The translations under genes and the position numbers were made by a program. Shown one piece after another: positions 1 through 8,694 of a stretch of 64,000 bases of DNA. Each line of letters opens with the position of its first letter. The stretch's first letter is position 1. Below the pieces are notes generated by a model. That model was given only the letters and a program-made list of their open reading frames with translations, searched no databases and had not been told where the DNA came from. This DNA is from Candidatus Jettenia sp. AMX2 (GTDB lineage: Bacteria > Planctomycetota > Brocadiia > Brocadiales > Brocadiaceae). Location: the NCBI GenBank assembly GCA_030583665.1, contig CP129469.1, positions 2,781,043 through 2,845,042 on the forward strand, read 5' to 3'.

Positions 1-141
1 ATTTGGTTTCACACCAGGATGTAAAGCATAACCTATGACCTGCGAACCGCAACTTTGCAACCACAATGACAGCCAGCTTCCTTTAAACCCTGTATGTCCT
101 GTTATAAGAACTTTTTTATTTTTCCAGAAGAGTTTGTTCAT
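1..141 (-). CDS. rfbG: CDP-glucose 4,6-dehydratase, N-terminal part
   Basis: The gene runs off the left edge, so only about 47 residues are visible. They begin [20 protein letters not shown], an extended-SDR nucleotide-sugar dehydratase start whose GxxGFxG dinucleotide-binding motif is typical of RfbG. RfbG converts CDP-glucose to CDP-4-keto-6-deoxyglucose, the step after RfbF, for deoxysugars of surface polysaccharide. The ATG overlaps the rfbF stop as TGATG, so the two genes are translationally coupled. Identity rests on the motif plus the neighbour; another SDR epimerase/dehydratase cannot be strictly excluded from so short a piece. Confidence 0.85.
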   Translation of the reverse strand, partial: MNKLFWKNKKVLITGHTGFKGSWLSLWLQSCGSQVIGYALHPGVKPN

Positions 142-914
142 CACCATACCTTCCAGGGGGCATTCCCGGAATTCCAAAGCTCCTCCAGGTGTATCTTATC
201 TCTCAGAGTATCCATTGGCTCCCAAAATCCGGCATGTCTATAAGCGGAAAGCATGTTATCTTTTGCGAGGTTTTCCATTGGTTCTTTTTCCCAAACAGAT
301 AAATCTCCCTCTATGTAGTCCATTATGCCTGGTTCAAGTACAAAAAAACCACCGTTGATCATTGCACCATCACCTAAAGGTTTCTCCTTAAATGTCCTGA
401 TTATACAATTGTCCTGATTCAGTTTGAACGCTCCAAAACGCCCCGGTGGCTGGACCGCTGTCAGCGTTGCCAAAGTATTCTGATTCCTGTGAAAGGAAAT
501 TAACTCTTTTATATTAACATCTGAAACTCCATCACCATAGGTCAGACAGAATGTTTCTTTATCCACATAGTCTTTTATCTTCTTTATTCTGCCTCCGGTC
601 ATTGTTTTTTCGCCTGTATCAACCAGCGTGACCTTCCATGGCTCCACGCTATTATTATGCACCTGCATACTGTTATTTTTCAGGTCATATGTGACATCAG
701 ACATATATAAAAAATAATTTGAAAAATATTCCTTGATAACATGCCCCTTGTAACCGAGGCAGATAATGAAATCGTTCAGTCCATAGGCAGCATAGATTTT
801 CATGATATGCCAGAGAATAGGCTTCCCGCCGATTTCCACCATTGGCTTGGGACGTATTGTACTCTCTTCCGATATACGCGTCCCATAACCTCCGGCAAGT
901 ATCACAGTTTTCAT
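141..914 (-). CDS. rfbF: Glucose-1-phosphate cytidylyltransferase
   Basis: 257 residues, the usual length for RfbF. The enzyme makes CDP-glucose from CTP and glucose 1-phosphate in the cytoplasm, the first step to CDP-linked 3,6-dideoxyhexoses or related sugars. The N-terminus carries the sugar-nucleotidyltransferase signature LAGGYGTR followed by [12 protein letters not shown], and later the LTYGDGVSD and [11 protein letters not shown] segments typical of RfbF. The start is supported by an AAGGGGAAG ribosome-binding site just upstream. The next gene, rfbG, overlaps its stop by one base. The role in O-antigen or S-layer-type glycan is inferred from the family. Confidence 0.93.
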   Translation of the reverse strand: MKTVILAGGYGTRISEESTIRPKPMVEIGGKPILWHIMKIYAAYGLNDFIICLGYKGHVIKEYFSNYFLYMSDVTYDLKNNSMQVHNNSVEPWKVTLVDTGEKTMTGGRIKKIKDYVDKETFCLTYGDGVSDVNIKELISFHRNQNTLATLTAVQPPGRFGAFKLNQDNCIIRTFKEKPLGDGAMINGGFFVLEPGIMDYIEGDLSVWEKEPMENLAKDNMLSAYRHAGFWEPMDTLRDKIHLEELWNSGNAPWKVW

Positions 915-1294
915 AAATGATCTTCCCCTTTTGATTGTATCTTATGCGTTGGTCCTTTATCACTAAAGTAAGACACACTTGTACGGTGTGGTTGGTAGAT
1001 GCATTACCATAAATTAGATTCTTCGGTCTCACCTCTGAAAGATATAAAAGAAGGCTTTTCACGGACAAAGCCGAAGGGTATGAAACAACCGGTGAATCTT
1101 TGTTCGTAATTTCTGGACGCCAATTAAGGGTGGCAAGGATAAAAAATTTTGTCCGTAGCACTTTGAAAAAAGGTTCCGTTAGGGGCGGATATAAGATACG
1201 TAAGCAATCGAAGAGCGAAGCCAATATATCGCTCCTCTGGAGCCTAATTCTCATATTTTGCAGAAACTTATTGAACAGTTACGCTACTTTTAAC
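915..1294. other. Intergenic region, no gene seen
   Basis: About 380 bases lie between the rfbF start and the hairpin that follows the giant secreted-protein gene. Open frames here overlap rfbF out of frame and have no family resemblance. The only recognisable structure is a degenerate copy near 1230-1248 of the short palindrome CGCTCCT..GGAGC that recurs around 10.3-10.5 kb. The rfbF ribosome-binding site lies at the left end. I see no clear promoter. Confidence 0.5.
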
Positions 1295-1328
1295 GCAGTA
1301 GTGGCAAGGCGCACCTTGCCACTACTGC
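1295..1328 (-). terminator. Perfect 15-bp hairpin after the giant secreted-protein gene
   Basis: GCAGTAGTGGCAAGG and its exact reverse complement are separated by the 4-base loop CGCA. It lies about 60 bases past the stop of the minus-strand giant gene. The downstream tract on that strand (GTTAAAAG) is poor in T, so it is either a weak intrinsic terminator or an mRNA-end stabilising hairpin. It could equally serve as a dispersed palindrome. Confidence 0.55.
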
Positions 1329-1389
1329 ACAGATTTTAAATTCCCATATAACATATATTATATATATAATTCTATAGGAAAATCAATAA

Positions 1390-4300
1390 TTAATTACCAT
1401 GATACAAGTCCAGCACTTCCTGATTGCTCAATGCACGGTTGTAGACCTGAACCTCGTCAACAATACCATCCATATGACCATAATTAGATAGTAATGCCCC
1501 TACAGCCATATAAGATGCCGCTGTATACGGCACTATGGTATTCCCTGCAGGATGTGTTTGCGTATTTACGAGTTGCCCATCTACATATAACTTTTGTTCA
1601 CCGGTGGTCTTGCTGTATGTCCCTGTAACGTGAAACCATTTTCCCGTTGAAGTTCCCAGATTCATAATCGCATGCTTTTGAGTTTTTGTCCCACCGGATG
1701 TTTGAGTAGTTACAATAAACCGTATCGTATCTCTCGAACCGCTATACTGATTGAAATACAGCCCATACCCTTCTACCCTGGACCATGACCAGCCACCAAA
1801 AATAGTATCCGGCGTTGCCGTATCCACTGAATTCCGGTAAAACCACGCTGAAACCGATATCTCTTCATAGTTTAATGAGGGGACTGATACATAATTACTC
1901 GTACCGTTAAAACTTAATGCACCCCAGATCTTGCCCGTTGTCCAGGTAGCGCCATGTATGGCGCCATTCCGGTTATTCCCTGATGAATCCTTTGCAACCG
2001 TTCCCGTCCCCTCATCAAATTTGTAATACGCCTGCAGACCAGCGGGGGCATCTGTTGCCGTCGTACTTGTCGTAAAAGACCTCTCACTCCCGTAGCTTAT
2101 CCCTGCCCTGTTCTCACCCACGATCCGGTAATAATACGTCTTTCCTGCCGACAGCCCGCTTATACCTGTGCTTATTGCCCTATCTTCCGATCCACTCACA
2201 CCCTGTGCCGGTGATTTACTACTGTAAGACCCCCTGGCTGTGCCATACTCAAACCATACCGTTGTTGTCAATCCATTCGCATTCACCGTTCCATTCAATG
2301 TGGCTGCATCCGTTGTTACTCCGGTTGCTAACCCCGTCGTTACCGCTGAAACAGTACCGGCATTGTAGGTCACCGTAATCGTTGCCGTCCCGGTATTGCC
2401 CGCCCCGTCCCGTGCCGTTACCGTGATTACATTCTCTCCATCCAATAAGTCGATACCGGAAATATTCCAACCGGTGGTTCCGCTGGCCGTACCGCTTCCA
2501 CCCCTGCTGTTACTCCACGTCACACTGCTTACACCACTGGTACTATCCGAGGCACTGCCGCCCAGATTTACCGTACTGCCAGTAGTCTCATAGGTACCGC
2601 CTGACGTAGGACTGGTGATGGTTATCGTGGGAACTGTCGTGTCCAGAATGATGGAATCACTTGCTGCATCTGACACATTCCCTGCGCCATCCTTATACCA
2701 CGCATAAACCGTCTTGTTCCCGTCCCCGCTGCTCAATGTATAGGAAACGTCTTCGGTATAATTGGCAGAAGAAGCAACAGACGTCCAACCCTCCTCATTT
2801 GCCATGGGTTTTGAGGAACTCGTTGATAGATAATATCCCGTCACCCCCACATTGTCCGTTGCAGAAAGCGTCAGGGTTACTGTCCTTGAATTGGTATAGA
2901 CGTCCCCATTGTTAATATTAATAGAACACTCCGGCGGTGTGGTGTCCGTAGTGATAATTTCAGCATTACGATACAAATTCACTACTTCCTGCGCGCTCAA
3001 TGCTCGGTTAAAGATATAGACCTCGTCTATGCTTCCACGGAAGGAACCCCACGTGGCATATCTTGTCCCTATAGCCATATAATGCCGGTCCGTTAATGGC
3101 ACTATCACATTCCCCGGTGGATGGGTTTGGGTATTCACCAACTGCCCATCTATATACAACTTCTGTTCTCCCGTAGCCTTGTTATAGGTGCCTACAACAT
3201 GATACCAACTCCCGTTCGAATTGGCAAAATCCCTTATTGCAGTTTTTACTGTCCTTGTCCCGCTTGCATTCCTTGTGGCCACAATAAAACGGAGACGGTC
3301 GGGCGTAGCAGAATTAAAAAGCAAATCAAACCCTTCCTGCAATTGCACATCGGCATTCGATTTATAACCTCCAAATATAACATGGTTCCCGGATGCGCTC
3401 TTATTGAACCAAGCAGCTACGGAAATCTCGTCATAATTCATGCGGGGAATTGTTACATAATCATCACCATCGAAACTTAATGCACCCCAGATCTTGCCCG
3501 TTGTCCAGGTAGCGCCATGTATGGCGCCATTCCGGTTATTCCCTGATGAATCCTTTGCAACCGTTCCCGTCCCCTCATCAAATTTGTAATACGCCTGCAG
3601 ACCAGCGGGGGCATCTGTTGCCGTCGTACTTGTCGTAAAAGACCTCTCACTCCCGTAGCTTGTCCCTGCCCTGTTCTCACCCACGATCCGGTAATAATAC
3701 GTCTTTCCTGCCGACAGCCCGCTTATACCTGTGCTTATTGCCCTATCTTCCGATCCACTCACACCCTGTGCCGGTGATTTACTACTGTAAGACCCCCTGG
3801 CTGTGCCATACTCAAACCATACCGTTGTTGTCAATCCATTCGCATTCACCGTTCCATTCAATGTGGCTGCATCCGTTGTTACTCCGGTTGCTAACCCCGT
3901 CGTTACCGCTGAAACAGTACCGGCATTGTAGGTCACCGTAATCGTTGCCGTCCCGGTATTGCCCGCCCCGTCCCGTGCCGTTACCGTGATTACATTCTCT
4001 CCATCCAATAAGTCGATACCGGAAATATTCCAACCGGTGGTTCCGCTGGCCGTACCGCTTCCACCCCTGCTGTTACTCCACGTCACACTGCTTACACCAC
4101 TGGTACTATCCGAGGCACTGCCGCCCAGATTTACCGTACTGCCAGTAGTCTCATAGGTACCGCCTGACGTAGGACTGGTGATGGTTATCGTGGGAACTGT
4201 CGTGTCCAGAATGATGGAATCACTTGCTGCATCTGACACATTCCCTGCGCCATCCTTATACCACGCATAAACCGTCTTGTTCCCGTCCCCGCTGCTCAAT

Positions 4301-7300
4301 GTATAGGAAACGTCTTCGGTATAATTGGCAGAAGAAGCAACAGACGTCCAACCCTCCTCATTTGCCATGGGTTTTGAGGAACTCGTTGATAGATAATATC
4401 CCGTCACCCCCACATTGTCCGTTGCAGAAAGCGTCAGGGTTACTGTCCTTGAATTGGTATAGACGTCCCCATTGTTAATATTAATAGAACACTCCGGCGG
4501 TGTGGTGTCCGTGGTAGAGGTAGTTGAAGGTGGTGGTAATTTCCATGTGCCAGCAAAACTATTCATATATACATAACTATTATAAGGGTTCACAGCAAGG
4601 CTAGTAACGTTCAAATATTGACCAAGATTCTCATTAATGTTGGTCCATGTTAACCCTTTGTCTGTTGACCGGAATACACCATTCGACATACCAGCCCAGG
4701 CAGCATAATTAGCCGAATAGACAATATTTGAATTGTTGGGGTCAACTTTTATTCCCTGGACATTTACTTTTCCAAACTGATCTAATTCTAGTCCATGATT
4801 TTGGTTTCTCAGTAAAACCTGTCCTCCGTTTGCAGCTGTGTTGGTTATTATATAAACACCCACGCCCCTTACTGCAACATAAATCCTGTTTTCATCCGTT
4901 GGGTCAATATCTATCTGGTGTATACTTCCCGATGTAAGATTTAATGAAGGATATGGCGTTGTCCAGGTGGCTCCTGCGTCGGTGGATTTATATATCGTAC
5001 TGCCGCTATAAGAATAGACAATGTTTCCGTTCCCCCTGAACATGCCGTCTACTCTTCTGGTAAGGGTTGTATAGTTGTTATTGTTTTGTATATTGGTAAA
5101 TTTATATTGGCCGATATATACAATATTTGAATTGGCAGGATGAAACGCTGCAAACATGAGAGCCCCGCTGGCTGCTTCTATCTTTGTCCAACTAACGCCG
5201 GAATCTCTGGAAATAGCAATGACGTGGCCTGCCGGCTGGCCTATTCCACCTTTTCCAACATTCTGAACAATAATATTCCCTCTTATTGCAGCAGTGGTGG
5301 TCGCATTCCTTCCATTATGAACAAGATTGTTCCCCCTGTTAATGAAAGTATCTTCATTGTCTTCTGTAACAAGTGTCCCCCAGTCATTATGTGTAAATGC
5401 AGCCCTATTGGGATTAAGCGGATCCCATGCAATCGGTGATGCACTGCTCAATTGCCCTGATACAGAGCCTGTATAGTCAGTATTTGAATAGCTCCAGGTA
5501 ACACCTCCGTCTGTAGTTTTGCACACAATATCACCAAAGCCAGATACAAGCGCAATGTCTTGATTTGATGGATGAAAGACTATAGGAGCGCCCGAGTTCA
5601 TCACACCAAAAATATTACTAGTCCATCCGAATAACGATCCGGCTACCCACCCATCTGCATTGCTATAATCCATAGTCGTTGTCTGTGTCCAGTTTGCCCC
5701 CCCATCGTTTGTATAATAAAGATGCCTTCCAAATATATATTGGAAAGTAACAAACAGCCTGTTTGGATTCCCAGGGGCCATAACAAGATACCTGACACTG
5801 GCATTACCATTCATAGCTCCTGATAGTCCGTTATTTCTTGCGCTGAAATTAAGCCCCCCATCGGTTGAACGATATACTCCTTTTGTTCCTGCCGTAACAT
5901 ACATTATATTAGGATTACTCGGATTGATTTGTAATTGATATACTGCGCCACCAGGCAACCCTGAGCCTATCTTTGTCTGAGTAGCGGAACTGCCGTTGTC
6001 AACGACCCTGTATAAGCCATCGTGCGCCGATACAAATAAAATTGTATTGTCGGTTGGATGAACTGTTATATTTTGCAATCTTTTGTCACTGAGTATATAT
6101 CCGCCACCTGATCTGTTGAGTCGGCTCCATGTAGTACCATTTGTTGATTTTAGGATTCCATGCTGGTCTGGCGCTGCATACATATTACTCCCGGCAAAAA
6201 CAATATGATTTCCCCAATGATACCCCCTGGTAAAAGGAGCTTCATACAACAACATCCAGGTATCTCCACCGTCTGTAGACCTCATTATTCCTTCTATGCT
6301 TCCTTCCGGAAGCGTCCATGTTCCCATAACCGATGCTGCTGCATAAACTATATTTGGATTTGTAGGGTGAACAACAATTGAAGCCCCACCATTTGCCGGA
6401 TAACCGCTTTTCCTGTGCCAGCTTGTACCACCGTTTGTACTTTTCCATACCTGATTCGTATCAGTAATAAAATATACGATATTAGGATTAGAAGGAGCGT
6501 AACTTATACCAGTAATCATCTGCCAGCCTTCACCACCCGAAAGACCGGCTCTTTTCTGTGCCTGTGTCCTTTTCACTACCGGTTGCCACGTAGAGGCAGT
6601 CCTCAATTGCTGGGAGGTTGCCGTTTGGGCGCTGATGTTTTGTTCCTCTTCCTCCTGGTAAGAAGCGAACTCCACCAGCATCGTATCCGAGGACTCATTG
6701 GTATTTCCTGTGATCTCTGAAGCCACAAAACCTGACGTCTCATCCGTTTCAGAGCCAGTCACTGCCGTCATTTGCCCATCTGTGTACTGATAACCGTCTG
6801 ATGCTACGGTAAAGATGTATCCCTTACCGAGATTCGCTTTGCTCTTTAACCTTATCTCGTTACCAACGATACTAACATCGGCGATTCCGTCCCCTGACTC
6901 AATAAAATAGCCATCGGTACGCTGTGCCGAGGCTACCGTCTCGCCGGCATTGAGCGTTAACGCCCCCGATAATGTTAAAAACACTGCAAACAATTTTCCT
7001 GTCTTCGGATGACGTGAATACATAATATCACCACTCGCATAACTTGTTATACTCTGGTAAATGTTTCCATCCCATGACCGTTCGGTAAGAGGTACCTTGT
7101 TGAGATTGTCCCAGTTGGGCAGGCACCGTATGAGTTTCATCCGGGGATAGATATCCGGGATGTCCTGAAAGTCCGGCATTCCCCCCCTGCCGCCAAACTG
7201 CCCAAACCAGTTGTACCACGCCCCATTCATACCTGCCTTTGCTGCAAAGAGACGGTTCCTGTATTCTTCTGCATCACCGGCCTGAGAGTTGCCAACCCTG

Positions 7301-8229
7301 TCTTTGGTAATATTGACCCCGGAACTGAAATTGTGCACGTCATCCACAAAATTCGTGTGCTGCCAGCTCCCCTGGCTGAGCATGTCCGGTGTCAGTTCGT
7401 CCTTGTCTGCACGGTCCTTTATCTGATATATCCACTCATTATTATTCGACTCACTATAGAGTTCTGTGGGTTGAACAATCCATTTTGCATCCTCAAACTC
7501 CCTGGCAAGCCTTGACCTCAATTTCTTGTAAAAAGCTGCCATTCCCTCAGAGTACGTTGCATATTCGTGGGTAATCGTCCCATGCACTAATCCCGAATCA
7601 GCCCAGGTCCAATAAGACAAACCAACCGGTATGTTATCCCCCTCCTCATCCAACCGGTAAAATCCGCCGGAAAGTTTTGGTTCGTTAATTATATAACCGC
7701 CAAAGGTAAATGACAAGCCATGATCCTCGTAACTTTTTACCAGGCTAACAATCTTCTCAACCGCCTCGTTAATAACCGCCTGCTGTTGAAAATCCCACAT
7801 CACGGATATTTTCGCAGGGTCTCCGGCAGGATTATATCCTGTCGCTAAATTATAGGGGAACGGATCGTTACTCTTCCATACCATCGTTAAATTATAAAAC
7901 TCCTTTGCTTCATTTGAAACAGGCTGCGCCGTGTCTATCGTCCTGCTGTACCCTGATAGCACCTGCGGGTGCCATTGAGGGTCGACGAGATAAAACTTCA
8001 GACCTGCGCAACCGGGGTTTTTGTGATAGTTTTCAGGAGGAAAGGATGGATTAACAGCGATATAATCATATCCCATTTGCCTTGCATACTTGACATCACC
8101 TGCTGGTTCACCAGCTACGCCGTAAAAATGCCTGTAGCCCTGCTCATCTGCAGATACCTGTATATTGAAAAGCACTATCTGGCAGAAAATTAAAACTACA
8201 ATTCCCAAAAGATTCATGGCGGGCTTCAT
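1390..8229 (-). CDS. Giant secreted protein: barrel-like N-domain, Asp-box propeller, tandem Ig/Fn3/LamG modules
   Basis: 2,279 residues from the chosen ATG, which follows AGGAAGGAG at good spacing; a longer frame adds 20 residues without a ribosome site. Residues 1-27 form a signal peptide. About 30-470 resembles a glycosidase-like barrel (Trp/Tyr-rich, YIINEP, WYNWFGQFGG) that I cannot assign to a family. About 575-1225 holds at least nine Asp-box (BNR/sortilin-type) motifs such as KSTNGGTSW, RSTDGGDTW and RSTDKGLTW, implying beta-propellers. Two nearly identical modules follow, with Ig-like (TTPPECSIN), fibronectin-like (VTTDAATLNG) and LamG-type (LQAYYKFDEGTG) domains. There is no visible C-terminal anchor. 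Probable surface adhesin, matrix protein or glycan-active protein; the catalytic role is unproven. A c-di-GMP riboswitch lies in its leader. Confidence 0.85.
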   Translation of the reverse strand: MKPAMNLLGIVVLIFCQIVLFNIQVSADEQGYRHFYGVAGEPAGDVKYARQMGYDYIAVNPSFPPENYHKNPGCAGLKFYLVDPQWHPQVLSGYSRTIDTAQPVSNEAKEFYNLTMVWKSNDPFPYNLATGYNPAGDPAKISVMWDFQQQAVINEAVEKIVSLVKSYEDHGLSFTFGGYIINEPKLSGGFYRLDEEGDNIPVGLSYWTWADSGLVHGTITHEYATYSEGMAAFYKKLRSRLAREFEDAKWIVQPTELYSESNNNEWIYQIKDRADKDELTPDMLSQGSWQHTNFVDDVHNFSSGVNITKDRVGNSQAGDAEEYRNRLFAAKAGMNGAWYNWFGQFGGRGGMPDFQDIPDIYPRMKLIRCLPNWDNLNKVPLTERSWDGNIYQSITSYASGDIMYSRHPKTGKLFAVFLTLSGALTLNAGETVASAQRTDGYFIESGDGIADVSIVGNEIRLKSKANLGKGYIFTVASDGYQYTDGQMTAVTGSETDETSGFVASEITGNTNESSDTMLVEFASYQEEEEQNISAQTATSQQLRTASTWQPVVKRTQAQKRAGLSGGEGWQMITGISYAPSNPNIVYFITDTNQVWKSTNGGTSWHRKSGYPANGGASIVVHPTNPNIVYAAASVMGTWTLPEGSIEGIMRSTDGGDTWMLLYEAPFTRGYHWGNHIVFAGSNMYAAPDQHGILKSTNGTTWSRLNRSGGGYILSDKRLQNITVHPTDNTILFVSAHDGLYRVVDNGSSATQTKIGSGLPGGAVYQLQINPSNPNIMYVTAGTKGVYRSTDGGLNFSARNNGLSGAMNGNASVRYLVMAPGNPNRLFVTFQYIFGRHLYYTNDGGANWTQTTTMDYSNADGWVAGSLFGWTSNIFGVMNSGAPIVFHPSNQDIALVSGFGDIVCKTTDGGVTWSYSNTDYTGSVSGQLSSASPIAWDPLNPNRAAFTHNDWGTLVTEDNEDTFINRGNNLVHNGRNATTTAAIRGNIIVQNVGKGGIGQPAGHVIAISRDSGVSWTKIEAASGALMFAAFHPANSNIVYIGQYKFTNIQNNNNYTTLTRRVDGMFRGNGNIVYSYSGSTIYKSTDAGATWTTPYPSLNLTSGSIHQIDIDPTDENRIYVAVRGVGVYIITNTAANGGQVLLRNQNHGLELDQFGKVNVQGIKVDPNNSNIVYSANYAAWAGMSNGVFRSTDKGLTWTNINENLGQYLNVTSLAVNPYNSYVYMNSFAGTWKLPPPSTTSTTDTTPPECSININNGDVYTNSRTVTLTLSATDNVGVTGYYLSTSSSKPMANEEGWTSVASSANYTEDVSYTLSSGDGNKTVYAWYKDGAGNVSDAASDSIILDTTVPTITITSPTSGGTYETTGSTVNLGGSASDSTSGVSSVTWSNSRGGSGTASGTTGWNISGIDLLDGENVITVTARDGAGNTGTATITVTYNAGTVSAVTTGLATGVTTDAATLNGTVNANGLTTTVWFEYGTARGSYSSKSPAQGVSGSEDRAISTGISGLSAGKTYYYRIVGENRAGTSYGSERSFTTSTTATDAPAGLQAYYKFDEGTGTVAKDSSGNNRNGAIHGATWTTGKIWGALSFDGDDYVTIPRMNYDEISVAAWFNKSASGNHVIFGGYKSNADVQLQEGFDLLFNSATPDRLRFIVATRNASGTRTVKTAIRDFANSNGSWYHVVGTYNKATGEQKLYIDGQLVNTQTHPPGNVIVPLTDRHYMAIGTRYATWGSFRGSIDEVYIFNRALSAQEVVNLYRNAEIITTDTTPPECSININNGDVYTNSRTVTLTLSATDNVGVTGYYLSTSSSKPMANEEGWTSVASSANYTEDVSYTLSSGDGNKTVYAWYKDGAGNVSDAASDSIILDTTVPTITITSPTSGGTYETTGSTVNLGGSASDSTSGVSSVTWSNSRGGSGTASGTTGWNISGIDLLDGENVITVTARDGAGNTGTATITVTYNAGTVSAVTTGLATGVTTDAATLNGTVNANGLTTTVWFEYGTARGSYSSKSPAQGVSGSEDRAISTGISGLSAGKTYYYRIVGENRAGISYGSERSFTTSTTATDAPAGLQAYYKFDEGTGTVAKDSSGNNRNGAIHGATWTTGKIWGALSFNGTSNYVSVPSLNYEEISVSAWFYRNSVDTATPDTIFGGWSWSRVEGYGLYFNQYSGSRDTIRFIVTTQTSGGTKTQKHAIMNLGTSTGKWFHVTGTYSKTTGEQKLYVDGQLVNTQTHPAGNTIVPYTAASYMAVGALLSNYGHMDGIVDEVQVYNRALSNQEVLDLYHGN
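1910..2949 (-). repeat. 1,040-bp near-identical repeat, copy 2 (C-terminal)
   Basis: This block matches 3473-4512 at a constant offset of 1,563 bases (521 codons). In the stretches I compared I found a single base difference (Ile versus Thr codon, near 2098). The block encodes Ig-like, beta-sandwich and Fn3-like domains and the first strands of a LamG domain. Flanking LamG sequence is clearly diverged, so the match has sharp edges inside one open frame, as left by recent duplication or gene conversion. Confidence 0.9.
3473..4512 (-). repeat. 1,040-bp near-identical repeat, copy 1 (N-terminal)
   Basis: Partner of the 1910-2949 block, encoding about residues 1239-1585 of the giant secreted protein. 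It joins directly to the Asp-box region on its N-terminal side. A repeat this long and this similar is a hotspot for collapse in short-read assemblies and for copy-number change in vivo. Confidence 0.9.
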
Positions 8230-8269
8230 ATTTGTACTCCTTCCTGTAAAAGACCGATTAATCAAACAT

Positions 8270-8289
8270 GGCAGCCTGGCAGTCTTCAA
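8270..8289 (-). promoter_or_regulatory. Second copy of the aptamer 3' strand (possible expression platform)
   Basis: Read on the minus strand this is GAAGACTGCCAGGCTGCC, which differs at two positions from the aptamer 3' strand GAAGATTGCCAGGTTGCC at 8335-8352. It lies between the riboswitch and the ribosome-binding site. Its GAAGAC can pair perfectly with the aptamer P2 strand GTCTTC, whereas the native partner needs a G-U pair. It could therefore compete with the ligand-bound fold, or it may be the remnant of a second aptamer. Confidence 0.4.
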
Positions 8290-8331
8290 TGAAAGCCGGG
8301 AAAAGTACCTGAACCCGTACGAATTTTGGGA

Positions 8332-8404
8332 ATTGGCAACCTGGCAATCTTCGCTGAAGACCCATGGCTTTGCGTCCTAACCTCACGGTTAGTTTGCCTT
8401 TTTC
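8332..8404 (-). promoter_or_regulatory. Cyclic-di-GMP-I (GEMM-I) riboswitch aptamer
   Basis: On the minus strand the order is GGCAAAC, stem TAACC, GNRA loop GTGA, stem GGTTA, then GGACGCAAAGCC, the P2 arm GGGTCTTC..GAAGAT and the closing TGCCAGGTTGCC. These are the conserved blocks of the GEMM-I aptamer, including the GNRA tetraloop and the ACGCAAAGCC core that contact c-di-GMP. The aptamer ends about 100 bases before the start of the giant secreted protein, in the same direction. Control of matrix or adhesin genes by c-di-GMP is the classical role. Whether it turns expression on or off cannot be read directly. Confidence 0.92.
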
Positions 8405-8594
8405 AAATCTGTTAATGTGCTTCTTTTATCTTGTGAGTACCTTTATTGCATGTACTGATGCCTCCTTCTTTATCAGAGTTTTTTCTGTTTTGTAATCACT
8501 CATTAACCATTATCGGTACGATGTTAAAAATGTTTACAAAAAGATTTAAATTACCTGAATGGAGAATTTCCCTTATCCCATATATCCATTTTCC

Positions 8595-8622
8595 TTGACT
8601 GTATCTGTATTGCTGATAAAAT
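8595..8622 (+). promoter_or_regulatory. Sigma70-type promoter for lysS
   Basis: TTGACT, a 16-base spacer and TAAAAT lie about 70 bases before the lysS start and face it. Spacing and boxes are close to the vegetative consensus. The opposing strand drives the riboswitch leader, so this is a divergent promoter region. Confidence 0.6.
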
Positions 8623-8694
8623 GATGCAGTTTCAAAGCTTTTCTTATTCTACCTTAGGTTTGTTTTACACTTTTACCGGATACAGAAAATATCT

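Noticed and set aside
1910-4512. CRISPR or satellite array
   Set aside because: Only two long repeats with coding content and no spacers; it is a protein-domain duplication.
8623-8694. T-box leader for lysS
   Set aside because: The leader is about 65 bases and lacks the T-box sequence.
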